Shown here one piece after another: positions 10,207 to 22,454 of a stretch of DNA of 64,000 nt (positions within the stretch are counted from its first letter, which is position 1; every line of letters begins with the position of its first letter). The translations under genes and the position numbers were made by a program. The notes beneath the pieces are model-generated. The model was not told where the DNA came from. It saw only the letters and a list, made by a program, of their open reading frames with translations, and made no database searches. Source of the stretch: Glossina fuscipes (Eukaryota; Arthropoda; Insecta; Diptera; Glossinidae); NCBI RefSeq assembly GCF_014805625.2, contig NW_023998464.1:6518611-6582610 (forward strand). Reading direction: 5' to 3'.

Positions 10207-12800
10207 GGAACGTCAAATTTTTACGATATCTTTTGACTTTATCTTTCAATTCTCGTTTTTACTTGTCAGTTTTTTTCTTAGCCCACTTGTAGGAGCCAAT
10301 TTTCAGGAAAAACTTATTATTTGTGGTAAAGCCAGAGCAGGTTCTTTACTAATTCAAATGTAAATGAGCTAGCAGTAGCAGTGTTGCTGGACGACTGATA
10401 GGGTGTTATTAATATTAACAAATATAATGAAGCTATTTATTATGTTTGCTAGGTTCATATTGACTTCCTGAGTTTTGCCAAACAATGGTTTACCAAAATC
10501 GAGTAAAGAAGCACTGGAAAGTAGGTATAACCAGCAGTAACATAGACTCGTAAGTATTAAAAAGCAGCTTCAACTATACAAGAGATATTGACTGAAATTC
10601 GGTGCAAACGTTTGTTAGTACCAAATCAAATCGGACACTAAAGATACTGGCACTTAAAAATTGTATATTCTCTATGTTCTTTTAAATTTCGAGGCCCAAT
10701 AAAAACGATTAATTTGCGAAAAGAAATTTAAGTAATCAGCGGTAGATGTGAGCTTTGATATAAAAAGTGATCTGTATTGAAAAATTTATAGAAAGCAACG
10801 GACTTACTTTTACTAAGTTTGATTTGGTTATTTAAATAAATATTTTGCAGTACTAATATATAACTTAGAGATAATAAAAAATGTTGCTTACTTATCCAAT
10901 TATAGTGGACAATATACACATAACAGTCAATGTAAGGATCATATTCTCTGAAGAACTTTCATGCTAGTGACTATGAAAAAAAATATATTGTTACGAAAAT
11001 CCCAAATCCAGTTAATGTCAGCTAAGTAATTTTCGTAATAATAAATTCCCTAAAGAAGGAAAAACCAAATGAGTATTCGCAGGCGCCTCATGAAGCTGCA
11101 GGCCGATGAAAACGATTAGCGGAAAAGCAGGCCGGGATTAGAAATAAAACCATAAATTTAGGTATAGTAACATGCCTGTAAAAATGTGCACAAACAGAAT
11201 ATTTGTGGAGGGGAGAGTTAATCGGGCCAAAATAAATTGTGAATAATTCTGCTGTTAAGCAATATAATTGTAAATAAATACTCCTACTGTTGTGAAAGAC
11301 AAAGTAGTAAAATAAAAGAACTTTGAAGTGTATTTCTCTTGAATAAAATATCCACGATCTAGTGATACGGACTGTATCTTAGTAAAAGCGAATTTCATAA
11401 CAACATAAATGCATTTACAAGGCGTATATTAAAACTATTTAAATAAAAAATTATTCCATACACTGGCAGATTGATGAACTCCAATCTAAGTTCGTACGAC
11501 GAGACAAAAAGTGAGAAGTTGCGTTCAAGGAGATTCGCACGGCATTTATAAGAGGATGCCCGCACTATAATTAAATATTCAAGAATAGACCGAAAAAGTA
11601 AAGTCACCAAATGTGTTGTTGTATAAGGTTCGTTAAATTTCCTCGATCATCTTTTCAAAGAGAATAAGAGTTTTTTTAATTTACCGAAGCATTTAAGTTA
11701 AATATCAATTTTGAGTCGAGAGGTACACCCATGTCAATGATATTACACCCATTTGGTAAACAAACCGGGAAAATAATCGATGTTGGACTAATCCACGGAG
11801 AGATAAAGTCAATTTCACACAAAGGTCGATTCATTCTTTTTAATGCAATTAAACAAAGAATAAAATGTTGATTTAAATTAATTTTAGTGACTTCAGTTAC
11901 ATATTGCATTCGTTTTCTTTGTGTGTGCTTTTTATAATTGAAATTGTGTAACAAATTCCTCGGAATTTCTGCTAGATATTGAGAGAGCAAAAAATATAGA
12001 GTAAACGGAAAAAACTTATAAAATGCGTCATTATAAGAATAAAAAATATACTGACGTAAAAAGGTTTACGACAACTTTAAGAAAGGAAAACAAAAACCCA
12101 ATGACTAGAATGAGTATAGCTTTACTACAGGGCATGTGTTTTTTTTTTTTTTTCAATAATAATAAAAATTTTAATTATTATATAATGTAATTATTGAAAC
12201 AAAAAATAGAAAAGAGTTTAGGTTGGATTAGTCAGAGTTTTTTAACATTCACTCAGTTGACGAAAATTAAATTACTTTAAAATATCGAAGGTATGACAGG
12301 GATTTTGAAACGTTTCTGTTGCATAGCATGAATGAAGAATTTTAACTTTGGTCCTCTTCCACTCTAATACTCTTCCAGATGACCATGGCTTGTGTCTTGG
12401 AAATGAAAATAAACTGTGGTCCATCGAGCTTTCGTGCGATAGGAGAGACACCAACGCATCGGACAACTGAAATGCCTACAAAGACTTCTAAACGCTTTTC
12501 CCGTTTTTTCGAACGCATTTTTTTCTCATCCTAAAGCCACACATATAATTTTAATAGCATTTGTAATAAGATTAGATACGACTTTGAACAAAAGAGACAA
12601 TAACCATGAGTAACGACAATATCTCTATAGAGATAAAAAAAAATATATAAAAACTTAAATGTTTTTTTTTAGTATTTAATTAGTTATGAATGTGCGTTCC
12701 CGTGTGTACTCAAGTGATTGTTCGAATCAAAAACTCTTTTGTATGGAATTTGTATTTTCTCAATTATATAGAATTTGTATACGGAAATTATTGAGTACGG
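10207..12800. other. non-coding AT-rich stretch
   Basis: No gene is supported. The 104-codon minus frame at 11676-11990 has ordinary composition but no motif I recognise and no intron signals around it. The 64-codon minus frame at 12272-12466 is likewise unsupported. A 15-T run lies near 12139. Confidence 0.45.
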
Positions 12801-12807
12801 ATGATTG

Positions 12808-12925
12808 AGAACGAATATGCGTTTATTCTCTAAAGGGGCACAATACATGCAAAATTCTTGATAATTGTATACGCTTATTCTCAAAGGGGCACAATACATG
12901 CAAAATTCTTGATAATTGTATACGC
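12808..12925 (+). repeat. 52-bp minisatellite family, locus 2 (about 2.3 units)
   Basis: Units contain tgagaacgaatatgcgttta / ttgataattgtatacgctta followed by aaaggggcacaatacatgca. The period is 51 bp (tacatgcaaa at 12844 and 12895). It is in direct orientation relative to 37937-38148. Confidence 0.9.
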
Positions 12926-13492
12926 TTGTCCAGGCCAACAAAGAAGAGTTGAATTTTCACAATATTTGATGACCCGAAATTGTGTGAGCAAGGGAGAGAG
13001 TTGTAAAAATTGTATTGTACCGGGTATATTAAAGATCTGGTTAATACGTCAGCAGATATTTTGTCCGTAGAAATACACTCAGTTTAGCTATCGTGTGTTT
13101 CAACAGCTTCATGAACAAAATGATGGCGTATGTTCACATGTTTAGTTTGATATGGCGGAATAATATGAGATGAGACCAGGTAGCAACTGATCAACCGGGT
13201 GAATATTGTGTAAAAGGCAAACAAAGACCGAAAAAACCACTCCAAAGTCGCTTAAACATCAAGTCAATGATAATAGATGTCTTCGGTTATAGCAGTGCTG
13301 TACACAATGAATGCCTGACGCCAAGCCAAACTGTTCACAACGAATACTATTTGAGTTGGTTGAACTACGAAAGACTGAGATAAATATTGAAATTAACACC
13401 GACTCTAAACATCACCTACCAATTTTACTTGTCAACCGACAATACGACAAGTATTTGAATTTATTTTCAATACCTTTCGGTTTATTTCGTGA

Positions 13493-13542
13493 AAATCTAC
13501 GTCATCAAGATTAGAAGGCATTCTTTTAATTATTGAATAATT
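13493..13542 (-). pseudogene. 50-bp exact duplicate of the start-codon region of the MADF-BESS gene
   Basis: Positions 13493-13542 are identical base for base to 28629-28678, which holds the ATG and first nine or so codons (MPSNLDDVD) of the MADF gene plus about 21 bp of its 5' leader. Sequence diverges immediately on both sides. A fragment this short with no mismatch must be a recent duplication, most simply a DNA-level capture or templated insertion. Confidence 0.95.
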
Positions 13543-13774
13543 CCCGTCTTGTTCATCAGCCAATTATTGTTCCATACATCTGCGTAAATGCACACACACC
13601 TTTACTCAATGCATTGCTATATTTGCGAAAAAACTCCGTCAGCACATCTTCTCTGCTTAAGAACTGGGGTGAGACTGAATAGAAAACTAAACGTTGTGTT
13701 GATACATCTCTGTGAAAATACACATGCAACCTTAATTTAATCTCGCATCGATGGCTTTTTTACAAAGATCTGTT

Positions 13775-13832
13775 GAATGTTTGAGAACGAATATACGCTC
13801 ATTTTTTAAAAGCGTACAATACATGCAAAATT
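13775..13832 (+). repeat. 52-bp minisatellite family, locus 3 (single unit)
   Basis: One unit is present: tgagaacgaatatacgctca, a T-rich spacer, then gcgtacaatacatgcaaaa. It lies 230 bp from the MADF start-codon fragment. Confidence 0.8.
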
Positions 13833-14878
13833 AAGGAAAAAAGTGTTATACAGAATAAATTTTAATCCAAAAATCCTACTTCGAAATTTTCGTTATAATG
13901 GCGATTCAAAGAAAAAGGTAAAACGATGTTCTAGCAATTAATGCGAAACTTTTTATTTTTCTTTCGACTATTATGCCATGAAGTGAATTCGTGCTTTCAA
14001 TCGGAGAGTTAGTAATTCTAACAGAGTTGGACCTTTCTTTTCTGTTAACTTAGCCTAAAAGCAGATCGCCATGATTTTTTTTTGTTATCAAAATAAACAA
14101 AGCAGTAGCGGAATTCTCTCTTAAAAAGGCAAAGCAGTAGTGCAATAATCTGTTAAATGGCAAAGCAGTAGCGAAATAAACTGCTAAATTGCAATGCCGC
14201 CGGCATTAATATGTGTTAAATTAAAATAATGTTAATCTGTGAGAACCATTTCCTATTAGCAAATTCCTATAGTAAAACACCGCCTTACCGTCCTCCGCAG
14301 CAAACTCAAATAACGTAAGCGTTCCTTGGAACGTGGTCAATATAATCGATTACAACGCGAAATGAGGTGTGAATGTATCAGAGTAATAGGCCCAATAACA
14401 CGTTCAACTAAAATAAAATACTTTAAATATTTGTAGGCAATTTATAAATAAGGAATTATCAAAACTACACAATTGTCATTAGGTTTGTGTCCAACAAAAT
14501 CGAAAATACAGCCTTAGAAATAGATTTTTTAGTCAAAGCCGATAGCCTTCGATGCTAGTGCTTTAAGAGTTTAGTCTTAGAATTTATTTCTCTGGCGAAA
14601 TTATTAATAAAAATAACAACAATAATAATATTTTGCAAGCGCATCAAAAAAATTTTTTATATAGAAAAAAAAGAAACAGAGGGAAATAGTTAAAAAATAT
14701 ATAAAATATATAAAAATACCATTAAAATACAACGAGAGTATAAAAATAGTGAAAAGAAAGTATAAAAATACTAAAAAATACGAAGTCGTTTATAACTTAT
14801 TCAATGAAGCTGGACAATCTGGTTGAGGCTAATTTAAATAAATATTATGTGATTAAAAAAGATATCCTAATGACTTAC
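13833..14878. other. non-coding stretch with a 32-bp minisatellite
   Basis: No coding sequence is supported. It contains the tandem repeat listed at 14098-14192 and AT-rich runs such as the ATAAAAATA-type repeats near 14700-14780. Confidence 0.5.
14098..14192 (+). repeat. minisatellite, about 32-bp unit, 3 copies
   Basis: caaagcagtagcg recurs at 14098, 14130 and 14161 with similar following sequence (aataatctgttaaat). Units are diverged by several substitutions. Confidence 0.85.
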
Positions 14879-15345
14879 CTCGTTCGGCATCTCTGTCCAT
14901 CTGTTCGTACGATGTATATCCAGGTAAGTTTGTGGCCAAGCTAAAGCAACGTTTCTTTAAAATAATGTCAGAGTTTTTGTGCAACTTTCTTTTCCGTGTA
15001 CACTTTCCAACACAATATGGCGCGATTGTACTTCAATAATACCTTTACAAGACCATTCAATTTTTTAGCTGAAGCTTTCATGCCCCTCCAGTGTAATATT
15101 AAATAAGTAGATTGACCACTGAAGTATTCATCGTAAACTAAATTGCACGGAATGAACCCATAAAAGTTAATTCTTTAATCCTTCAGGCAATTTCAGTTTA
15201 TCATCATCTACTGGTTCATCATAGGGAATGGGGAAGCCTCCCAACATGTAGCCAACCATAAGAATACCTTGTTCAGGACATATATGATTGGCAGAAATTA
15301 AACAATCCTATTCTTTGGTTAATTCTTCATCGGTGTCGTTCCAAA
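14879..15345 (-). pseudogene. unidentified host-gene fragment, frameshifted
   Basis: The minus strand gives three coding-like blocks in order. The first (15340-15165) reads VWNDTDEELTKE, a TAG, then DCLISANHICPEQGILMVGY, MLGGFPIPYDEPVDDDKLKL and PEGLK. The second, in another frame (about 15160-14980), reads FYGFIPCNLVYDEYFSGQ, STYLILHWRGMKASAKKLNG and more up to a TGA. The third (about 14955-14879) ends at a consensus donor GAG|GTAAGT. Complex composition and the ordered frame switches look like a decayed gene. I do not recognise the protein family. Confidence 0.5.
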
Positions 15346-15399
15346 CCATACTTTAACGGTACTTTCATTTATCGCCATTATAATTCCGCTGCGTTTTGG

Positions 15400-16187
15400 G
15401 GGAAGTAGTCAATGGAGCCTCTTAATTATTATATTGTTTTTGCTTTTATGTGCCATTTCCAAGTAAATCTGATCGATGCATAAACAGATCCCCTCTAACT
15501 TTCAATTTATAATAACGTTAGATATTTATTGTGAACTAATTAACTGATATATATAAATAATATGTAATTAAACGCAATGTGAATTCAAGTAAGATTGAGG
15601 GAAATTTATGTTATATCATGTTATTTTGCAAGAAGAACATGCGAAGTATATATGAACTAATAGAGAAAGGTTTTACGAGAAATTTGTGTTTACATATGAC
15701 CATATATACTTTTCGTTATTGTTTTTTAAAAAGTGTTCCAAATATTTCTCTTTCTTATTTTTGCTTCTCTTGACGATAAGCCCACTAAAAATGCATAAGA
15801 AGCAAAAAAAACTTTTATTTTTTGCCGATTTGTTTTACCACATAGTGGTAAGTTAATATCCATGTATATATTTATTTGATTAGAGTATAGAACGGATTAA
15901 ATCATGACTAAAATCCTGCAGGTCGCTGTATGCTTTGAACAAGTTTGCCAAATTTTATTTTTTGAATAATTTTTGGCTTTTTTTGCTTTTATATACTTTC
16001 TTACCATTTCTTTACATATCTTATTTAACACAATAGTAATTTTTAATGTAATATAAAATTTTATTTGGTGCTTCTCCTTTTTTTTATAATACATTTCGTT
16101 TTTTTTTTTGCAATTTTTTATTTTGTCAAATTTGTTTGTGCACTTGTAAAATAGCTTTGATTTTGGGTTAAAAGACGTTTGCTGGTT
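15400..16187. other. non-coding AT-rich stretch
   Basis: Short open frames (15579-15773 plus, 15897-16094 minus) are low in complexity with no motifs. I see no gene here. Confidence 0.5.
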
Positions 16188-16276
16188 TTTCTTACATATC
16201 GTTTATAAAAAAAGGACCATGTTGTTGAGAATGGAGAGAGCACCGAATTGCTCTCAATAAATTGCAACGTTTCGAA
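16188..16276 (+). repeat. dispersed repeat A, copy 2
   Basis: The sequence tttataaaaaaaggacc, ttgttgagaatggagagagc, then accgaattgctctcaataa parallels 3728-3806. Confidence 0.6.
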
Positions 16277-16451
16277 TATATTAAAGTGTGAGAGAAGTGC
16301 GAGAGAAGTGAGAGAAATACAGCACAAATTTCTGTTAAAAAAAAAATATAGATCAAAATTCTGTTAAAAAGAAAAGAAGCAGATGTCGGATTAATAGGTT
16401 ATTTAGGTTCCATGATGAAAGGCGGTTCCATGACAATATGAATTGAAGAAT

Positions 16452-17073
16452 TTACCAACGCAACTACAAGATCAACAACAAGAACTGAATTTGTTAAAGG
16501 AGACGGTAGAAAAGTCTTTCAACGGTATCAAAGAAACAATAACGAAACATTTATTTACCATAGAATAAGTTTTAGTAGATACTTTAATATAAACGAGTGC
16601 GGCGCGGAGAATGTTCGACATGTTAAAGATTTGCCATCTCTAAATTAATGACTGAAGAAGACTAAAGTTCGATTTAAAACAAATCGGTATTTACCAGAGT
16701 TATGTCATTATTATTATTATTAATTTAACCAGTGAAATAAATTTTAAGCAGCAGCATCTAAGGTTATTGATTTTATTGAAAACTCAACCGCACTTGAGAT
16801 GTGGATCCAGGATACAAGAGTTATAATTTATAAATTTATGCCTTCTTACAGACACATTTTCTGATAAGGAAAGGAGAGAAGCTGAAGAAAGAATAATTTT
16901 GCATCATTTGAATTTATGTACTCTCGTTGCAATGAGCAACAAATGCGTGCAGCACTCATTGGTGTCGCAGAATTTTAAAAGAGATCAATATTTTCTTTTT
17001 TCTTTAGAACTTTACATCGATGCGGTATGTTATACTGACACCTTTTTTTTTAAACGCTATTCCGACCATGAGT
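16452..17073 (+). other. coding-like scraps of unknown origin
   Basis: 16452-16568 is open and coiled-coil-like (QLQDQQQELNLLKETVEKSF, NGIKETITKHLF). After an AT-rich gap, an open stretch begins right after a CTTACAG acceptor-like site at 16851 and runs to TAA at 17073 (FSDKERREAEERIILHHLNL, CTLVAMSNKCVQ). The two may be exons of one decayed gene or chance. I do not recognise either. Confidence 0.3.
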
Positions 17074-17079
17074 AAAGCC

Positions 17080-18560
17080 AACCACAGTATGTATTGCTTT
17101 TCGGACGGACTCCTTATCTTAAACATTCGGTTCTTGTTGCGCATTTCTTCTCGTCATGTTTTATGGTTTGGAGTTTTATTCTAAGCTTTTTATGTTTAAG
17201 AGGAACGGAGGTCAGTTTTTGAAATTTTGACAGCAACAGCACCTTAATTCTCAAACTATGAGCTGTGATTATTTCGTATTCTTCTTGTTTATTTTTATTC
17301 AAATGACCAGGCTAATCCTAGCTGCAATTTGAGTGCAGTTAAATTTAGTATTTGTTTTACTTAAAACCATACAAAGTTCCCCCCTTACAATAAGAGGCTC
17401 TTAATATCCTAACGGAAGTCTTACGGAAACATTTTATTATAAAAAAGTTGGGTGAATCGATGAGAATACAACCATATCAAAATTAATATTCTGATAATTA
17501 ATTAAAGTCAGCGTTGTCTTTGCATATATTTTAATTTATATGAACTCAATTTTTTTGAATGTTTGACATTATTAAGCATAATTGACACTTCACTGTTTCA
17601 GGGTGCGTGGCACTATCAACTATGTTTCGGAAAGCTTTCTGTGAGTGAGTTTGTTATAACTGCAAAGCCGCTTTAAGTTTGTTGAAATTTATGAGAGCAC
17701 AGCCGTCATCATCATCACACTTTTTATTTTTCAAGCAAAAAGTTTTGAAATTTTATATGTATAGTCTTTCTTATAATATGATAAACAAGGACTAGGTAGC
17801 GCAGATGGCAAATAAAGTGGGTAATTAATTACTACAAAGTAACCGTCCGAAGATGCAATGCCTCGGTTTGTTTTCTCCTTGTTCATATACGAATTTATTC
17901 GCACACGAATTTATAACGCTTGACGTTTTCTCCTAACTTGCATATGAAGTTTAGGACATATTTGCTCGCTGCACATGAGACATTTTAAGAAAAACTGAAA
18001 CTTAAAATATCTTTGGGCTTCGAAAGTGTATTAAATTGTGTCGATGTTTGTTTAAAAATTCATAAAAATAAATATTTTCAGATGCCTGGTGATCACACGG
18101 TGCAGGTCTTTTATGAACTAATTCTTTTTAATGCATTTTTTTCTATATTTTTTAAGTAATTGCATAGTAGTGATGTCAAGTTTCATTGCGTGGCTGTTTA
18201 TGGTTTTTGTATGATTTTAAAACAATTGAATAACAGCAATTTGCAACAGTCGCAAGTGAACGTAAGCAGTATTTGTACTCAGGAAAATATTTCAAGTTGT
18301 GGTTTCATTACCTAAAACGCCAATGTAACAACGAACAAATCCCTGCGACATTTTGTCATGTTATCCTTGGAAATTATGGGAATTTTAAGAAATTGCTTTC
18401 AACAATCTGTAGCTGTTAAGGTTGCTTTATATGAAAGTAAATTCATTTTCAGTAATTAAAAAATCGAGCAAAATTTCTCATTATATTATAATTATTTTTT
18501 AGATTTACAACGTGTCGTATCGATCTAACCAATAAGCTAGTCCCTTATCTTCCTTATCTA
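17080..18560. other. non-coding stretch
   Basis: I see no supported gene, RNA gene or repeat array. The minus frame at 17114-17302 is lysine-rich and unsupported. Confidence 0.5.
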
Positions 18561-18567
18561 TTGATTA

Positions 18568-18821
18568 TTATTTTCGAATCAACGTCTGAGTATGTTTGCA
18601 ATCAGTTTAAGGCGAAATTTGAAAATATCACAAAAGCAACGGACGATCAGGTAAATGAGATTCGTATATATGGTCATCTTTGAGTACTCTTAGTATTTAT
18701 TGTTCATTGTTTGGTTGTTTCTGAAAATTGCGATTATTAACATAATGTTAGAGAAATGAGTAGCTCGATTGACGCATCCATGCAGAAGATTTTGAATAAA
18801 GAAATGAAGCTTGGAAATATG
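18568..18821 (+). pseudogene. unidentified two-exon gene fragment with splice signals
   Basis: The first block (about 18568-18650) reads FESTSEYVCNQFKAKFENIT, KATDDQ and ends at CAG|GTAAAT. A second block begins after TTAG at 18752 and reads REMSSSIDASMQKILNKEMK, LGNM, ending at ATG|GTAAGT (donor at 18822). Donor, acceptor and donor in the right order around helical peptides suggest two neighbouring exons of a host gene. Flanking exons are absent. The family is unknown to me. Confidence 0.45.
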
Positions 18822-18829
18822 GTAAGTAT

Positions 18830-20630
18830 GCGCAAGTAGAATATTGGAATATATTTTACTTAATCAGTTTTATCTCATCTGTTTTTCATTTATACGTAGG
18901 TCAGTGAGTTTTGACCTATTTTCATAGGGCAGAAGGGCCACGAAGAGCAAAACGTAAAATCTAGCTGTTTCGATTCTAATAAGCGAATGTGGTAGCTTGG
19001 TGTCCACATCACAGATGAATACTGCCGTATTAGTCAAACAAAGGCAATGTGGAAACGTTTAGAATCAAAGATAACCCCCTAGTTATTAAATGTGGTTAAA
19101 TTTTATAGCTTTTCGCTTGTAAAGTAAGTGCAGTGCGTTATGTTTACCCAAGGAAAGATATAAGCTCTCAATTCATTAATTTTAATTGCACATCATTAGC
19201 CATATATCGCAAAAATAAATGGTTGATAGCAGGATGAAGGGCTCGTTATTCCAATGAAAATTTAAAAATATCATAAAAGAGAAGGAACCAAGGAAGCACC
19301 ACCATTGTAACCATAATCACCATTGAACTACGTGTAATGAGCAATACTTTTTTCGTAACAGAAGAACGTTTATTAACATATTAGATCTTCAACTATTCTT
19401 TGTCGCGATCATTCCTACTCAAAATGAGATCAAGTTCCATCTCTACTAATGTTAAGGCATATCGTATCTTTAGCTTTAACTTTTATGCTACAATATAACT
19501 TTCGAAATTAAATAAGGAAATGATTTGAATCTTACTAGAGAACTTTAGATTTCAAACACCCAAATTCAATAAATTAATCATGAAAGTGTTTCAAATTTAT
19601 TCGCAATCATCGCACGTATAGGGGAGAAAATGTTTTTAAAATTGACCACAAATAAAACACTCCTTTTTTGCTTTCGGTTGTTTACTTATTTTATTTATTT
19701 ATTTATTTATTTGAACATTGCGAGATACAAAAACCAACATTATAAAAATATGACTACTAATATACCTCAGCTTACGTTTAATATTACGACATCCCAGGGT
19801 CCGTCATACATTGTTTGTTCTCAAGAATAATGGGGTTTTTCTTCGCTAGAAATGTAATCGATATTATAAGAATTATTTTAAAGGTAAATTTTTATTTTAT
19901 TTCAATGTTGGCTACTCCATAATTTAACAAACAAGAAGATGGTCGCCCAACTGAAAGTGGACCGTACATATAAATAATCATTAAGACATGATGTAGAATG
20001 TTGATTTACCAAAATAGTGTAAACACTTAGTTCAATAGAACTTACAATACAAAATATAATATTGTAATTGTAACTTTTGCTGCTTTACAAAGACAGTTAT
20101 AATCAGGTACAATTAGATTAATGTCATCTATCAATATATATATATATATACGCCCGGATTACCCGCTACCCGTTAATGTGGTTTACGCCGCAATAAAATA
20201 ATGATTGAGAATTTTCTCTCTTCGATTTTATTACATAACTTAGTTGGATTAATTTTATATTGGAGGAAATTCCAGCATCTTCGATTTAGCACTGACTATC
20301 ATTTTTGATGTTTCTGGTATTCTTTAACAGAGCACAGTTTGTCAACAAACATCTGGTCAACATCTGTGTTCAATTAAGATTGAGTACAGTTGGCAAACAT
20401 CAACCCCTGATATATAACCAACATGGACTCTTTGTACGCGATTGAAAAATTAGATGGAATAACTATTAAGGTTTTCATTGTTTTGGCCAATAGTGTCTAC
20501 AAATTTAAAAAATAAACCAAAGGAGAAACACATACTGAAAAGACTCTATTATGCTCTGTTGTTGACATTACAAAAAAGAACGTTAAAAGTGGTGTAAACT
20601 GAAAGTAAGATAATTGTGCTAAAAGTGTAT
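18830..20630. other. non-coding stretch
   Basis: It holds a TTTA/ATTT microsatellite at about 19686-19715, a short TA run near 20140 followed by tacccgctacccgt (similar to dispersed-repeat ends seen in flies), and no supported gene. Confidence 0.5.
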
Positions 20631-20639
20631 TAAAAAAAT

Positions 20640-21948
20640 GAACGCATAAAGTGAAAACAGCGGAAACTGTGAGGAAACTGCGCTTCTCAAAGGCCGCATT
20701 CGCCGCGAAGGTCTTGAGTGGTTCTGGCTGTTTTCTGCCTGTAAATTCATTTGGTGGGACGCCCCGAACAGGATGAGTTCCTGAACTGGTCATGAGGGGA
20801 ACGCTGGCTATGAAACTTCTTACAACACTGTAAACCTGGTCCGTTGTGGTCCGCAGCTCAAAGGCTACGGTTATCGGGATGGAAGTGGTAAAGAAGGTAG
20901 CGGAGCAGGTGGCTGCGACGCTGGGTGTTCGTGTACACAACGTGAAGCCAATCCGCGGAGGTGGAGCGGTTATCTGCACCCTATCTGCTGCAGAAAGGAC
21001 GAAAATCGTGGCGAACACAAAATTTGGGGAAGTCGGGCTCAATGTCTCTGTTGAGGAGAAGCTCGGGCCCGAAGGTGGTGTGTCAAGCTGTGTACAAAAT
21101 GCTTGATCCGTCTGCTTTTATGGAAGGATTATATGAGATGAACTTTAAAGACTTATTTTCTGAGGAGGAGTTTAAGAAGAGTCTCCGAATGGTCTCGAAT
21201 TAGAATGAAAGGGACTAGTTTTAGTTGCAAGACTGTTGTCAAGTATCTAGGAATTAGCACAGATAAGTTTTCGTCCTTACTTTGAAAGAGTGAAGGAAAA
21301 ACTTTTCAACGTGCTGGAGTAGGTTCGTCATGTCCTACGGTGTGAATGGGGCTTAACCAGAAATGCTGTCCGGGTCATGTATGGTGGACTATTCATGGCC
21401 TGTACGACTTATGGGTCACCAATATTGCATCGAAGAGTCACGACTTTTGTTGACCAAAATACAATTCTGAGCTGCTATCGTCATTCTGTTGGCTTGTCTA
21501 CCCGCGTGTCGAAAGTCTCTACGGACGCGTTACATGTATTGTTGGGTGCACCCCCTTTGGAGGCAATGCGAATTTGCACTGCCTTTAGGATAAGGACTAA
21601 ATTGAGCATAAAACCAATCGTTCGTGACCGAAACACAAAATTTATCGTGGCGCTACAAATGTTTGAAAACAACGGAACGCTGAGCGTTAATTTACTTCCG
21701 TTGCCAAGTGGAGCATCATGGCAGTAAAGCCCTGTCTGTTATGCTGCACACAGATTTTATGGATAATGGAGTAGATGATTATATAATCCGTTTGGATTGC
21801 CAACGACTTGCCGTAAAGGAGTTAATTGGTAGATATCCAGTCTGTTCGAAAGGAGGTGGCCCGTTTGAAAGCTCAAAAAGCAACTTCTTGATCGGCTGCG
21901 TTGATTTTGAGTCATTGAATTATTTCAATTGTTGTAATAATAAATAAA
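20640..21948 (+). mobile_element. R1-like non-LTR retrotransposon, internally deleted
   Basis: Frames at 20650-21205 match the C-terminal domain of an R1-type ORF1 (gag-like): VVRSSKATVIGMEVVKKVAE, LGVRVHNVKPIRGGGAVICT, FGEVGLNVSVEEKLG, then AFMEGLYEMNFKDLFSEEEF. From about 21225 the sequence is the C-terminal third of an R1-type ORF2 (KTVVKYLGIS, FERVKEKLFNVL, AVRVMYGGLF, YRHSVGLSTRVSKVSTDALH). The ORF1 CCHC knuckles, endonuclease and RT catalytic palm are missing, so an internal deletion of several kilobases joined the two. A terminal AATAATAAATAAA stretch at about 21935-21948 may be the 3' tail. No 28S rRNA flank is visible, so it is not in the canonical R1 site. Confidence 0.8.
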
Positions 21949-22104
21949 GCCACTGGTTGAGCGTGAATGTACGAAATGCAAAGTCCCAGAATGAGTGTAA
22001 AAATGAGCACTGCACTGCGAATGCGTGACTTAGATCAATATTCTATGAGAACATTAGATGGAAGTACCTTTATTAGATACAAATGTCACAACTGTGACCT
22101 ATAT

Positions 22105-22121
22105 GAGTTTATGTGTGTATA

Positions 22122-22156
<35 letters not shown>

Positions 22157-22157
22157 T
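22105..22157. repeat. TA/TG microsatellite
   Basis: A tgtgtatatatatgtgtgta stretch is followed by about 12 TA units. The two short open frames over it are translated microsatellite. Confidence 0.95.
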
Positions 22158-22454
22158 GGTATCTTTGTACATACATACAAATGTACACAATATCATCAGG
22201 CCTCTGCTCTATAGCGGTGAGTGAACTAAACTTTTCGAGTTTAATGTGGATAGACATGACTAGTTTGTCGGTTGATTGAGTGTTTGCTTATATGACAGCG
22301 TATTGTGACATACAGGCGAAATATTAGTTTTATTTTGAAAAACATAAATGAAATCATCGACAAGCATGAAATCATGTTAACATGTTATATTTCAAGCACT
22401 TGTATGAATACATGGAAAGAATTAATATGAGATTTTCATTTTTCCCAGATAATC

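Noticed and set aside
11676..11990. 104-codon minus-strand frame
   Set aside because: Considered as a receptor or secreted-protein exon because of a PVCLPNGC stretch, but no membrane segment, signal peptide or splice pattern supports it.
20497..21042. 181-codon minus-strand frame
   Set aside because: Antisense of the R1-like ORF1 remnant; S/T/V-rich composition is a shadow effect of the coding strand.
22105..22279. Tyrosine-rich frames around 22.1 kb
   Set aside because: Translated TA/TG microsatellite.
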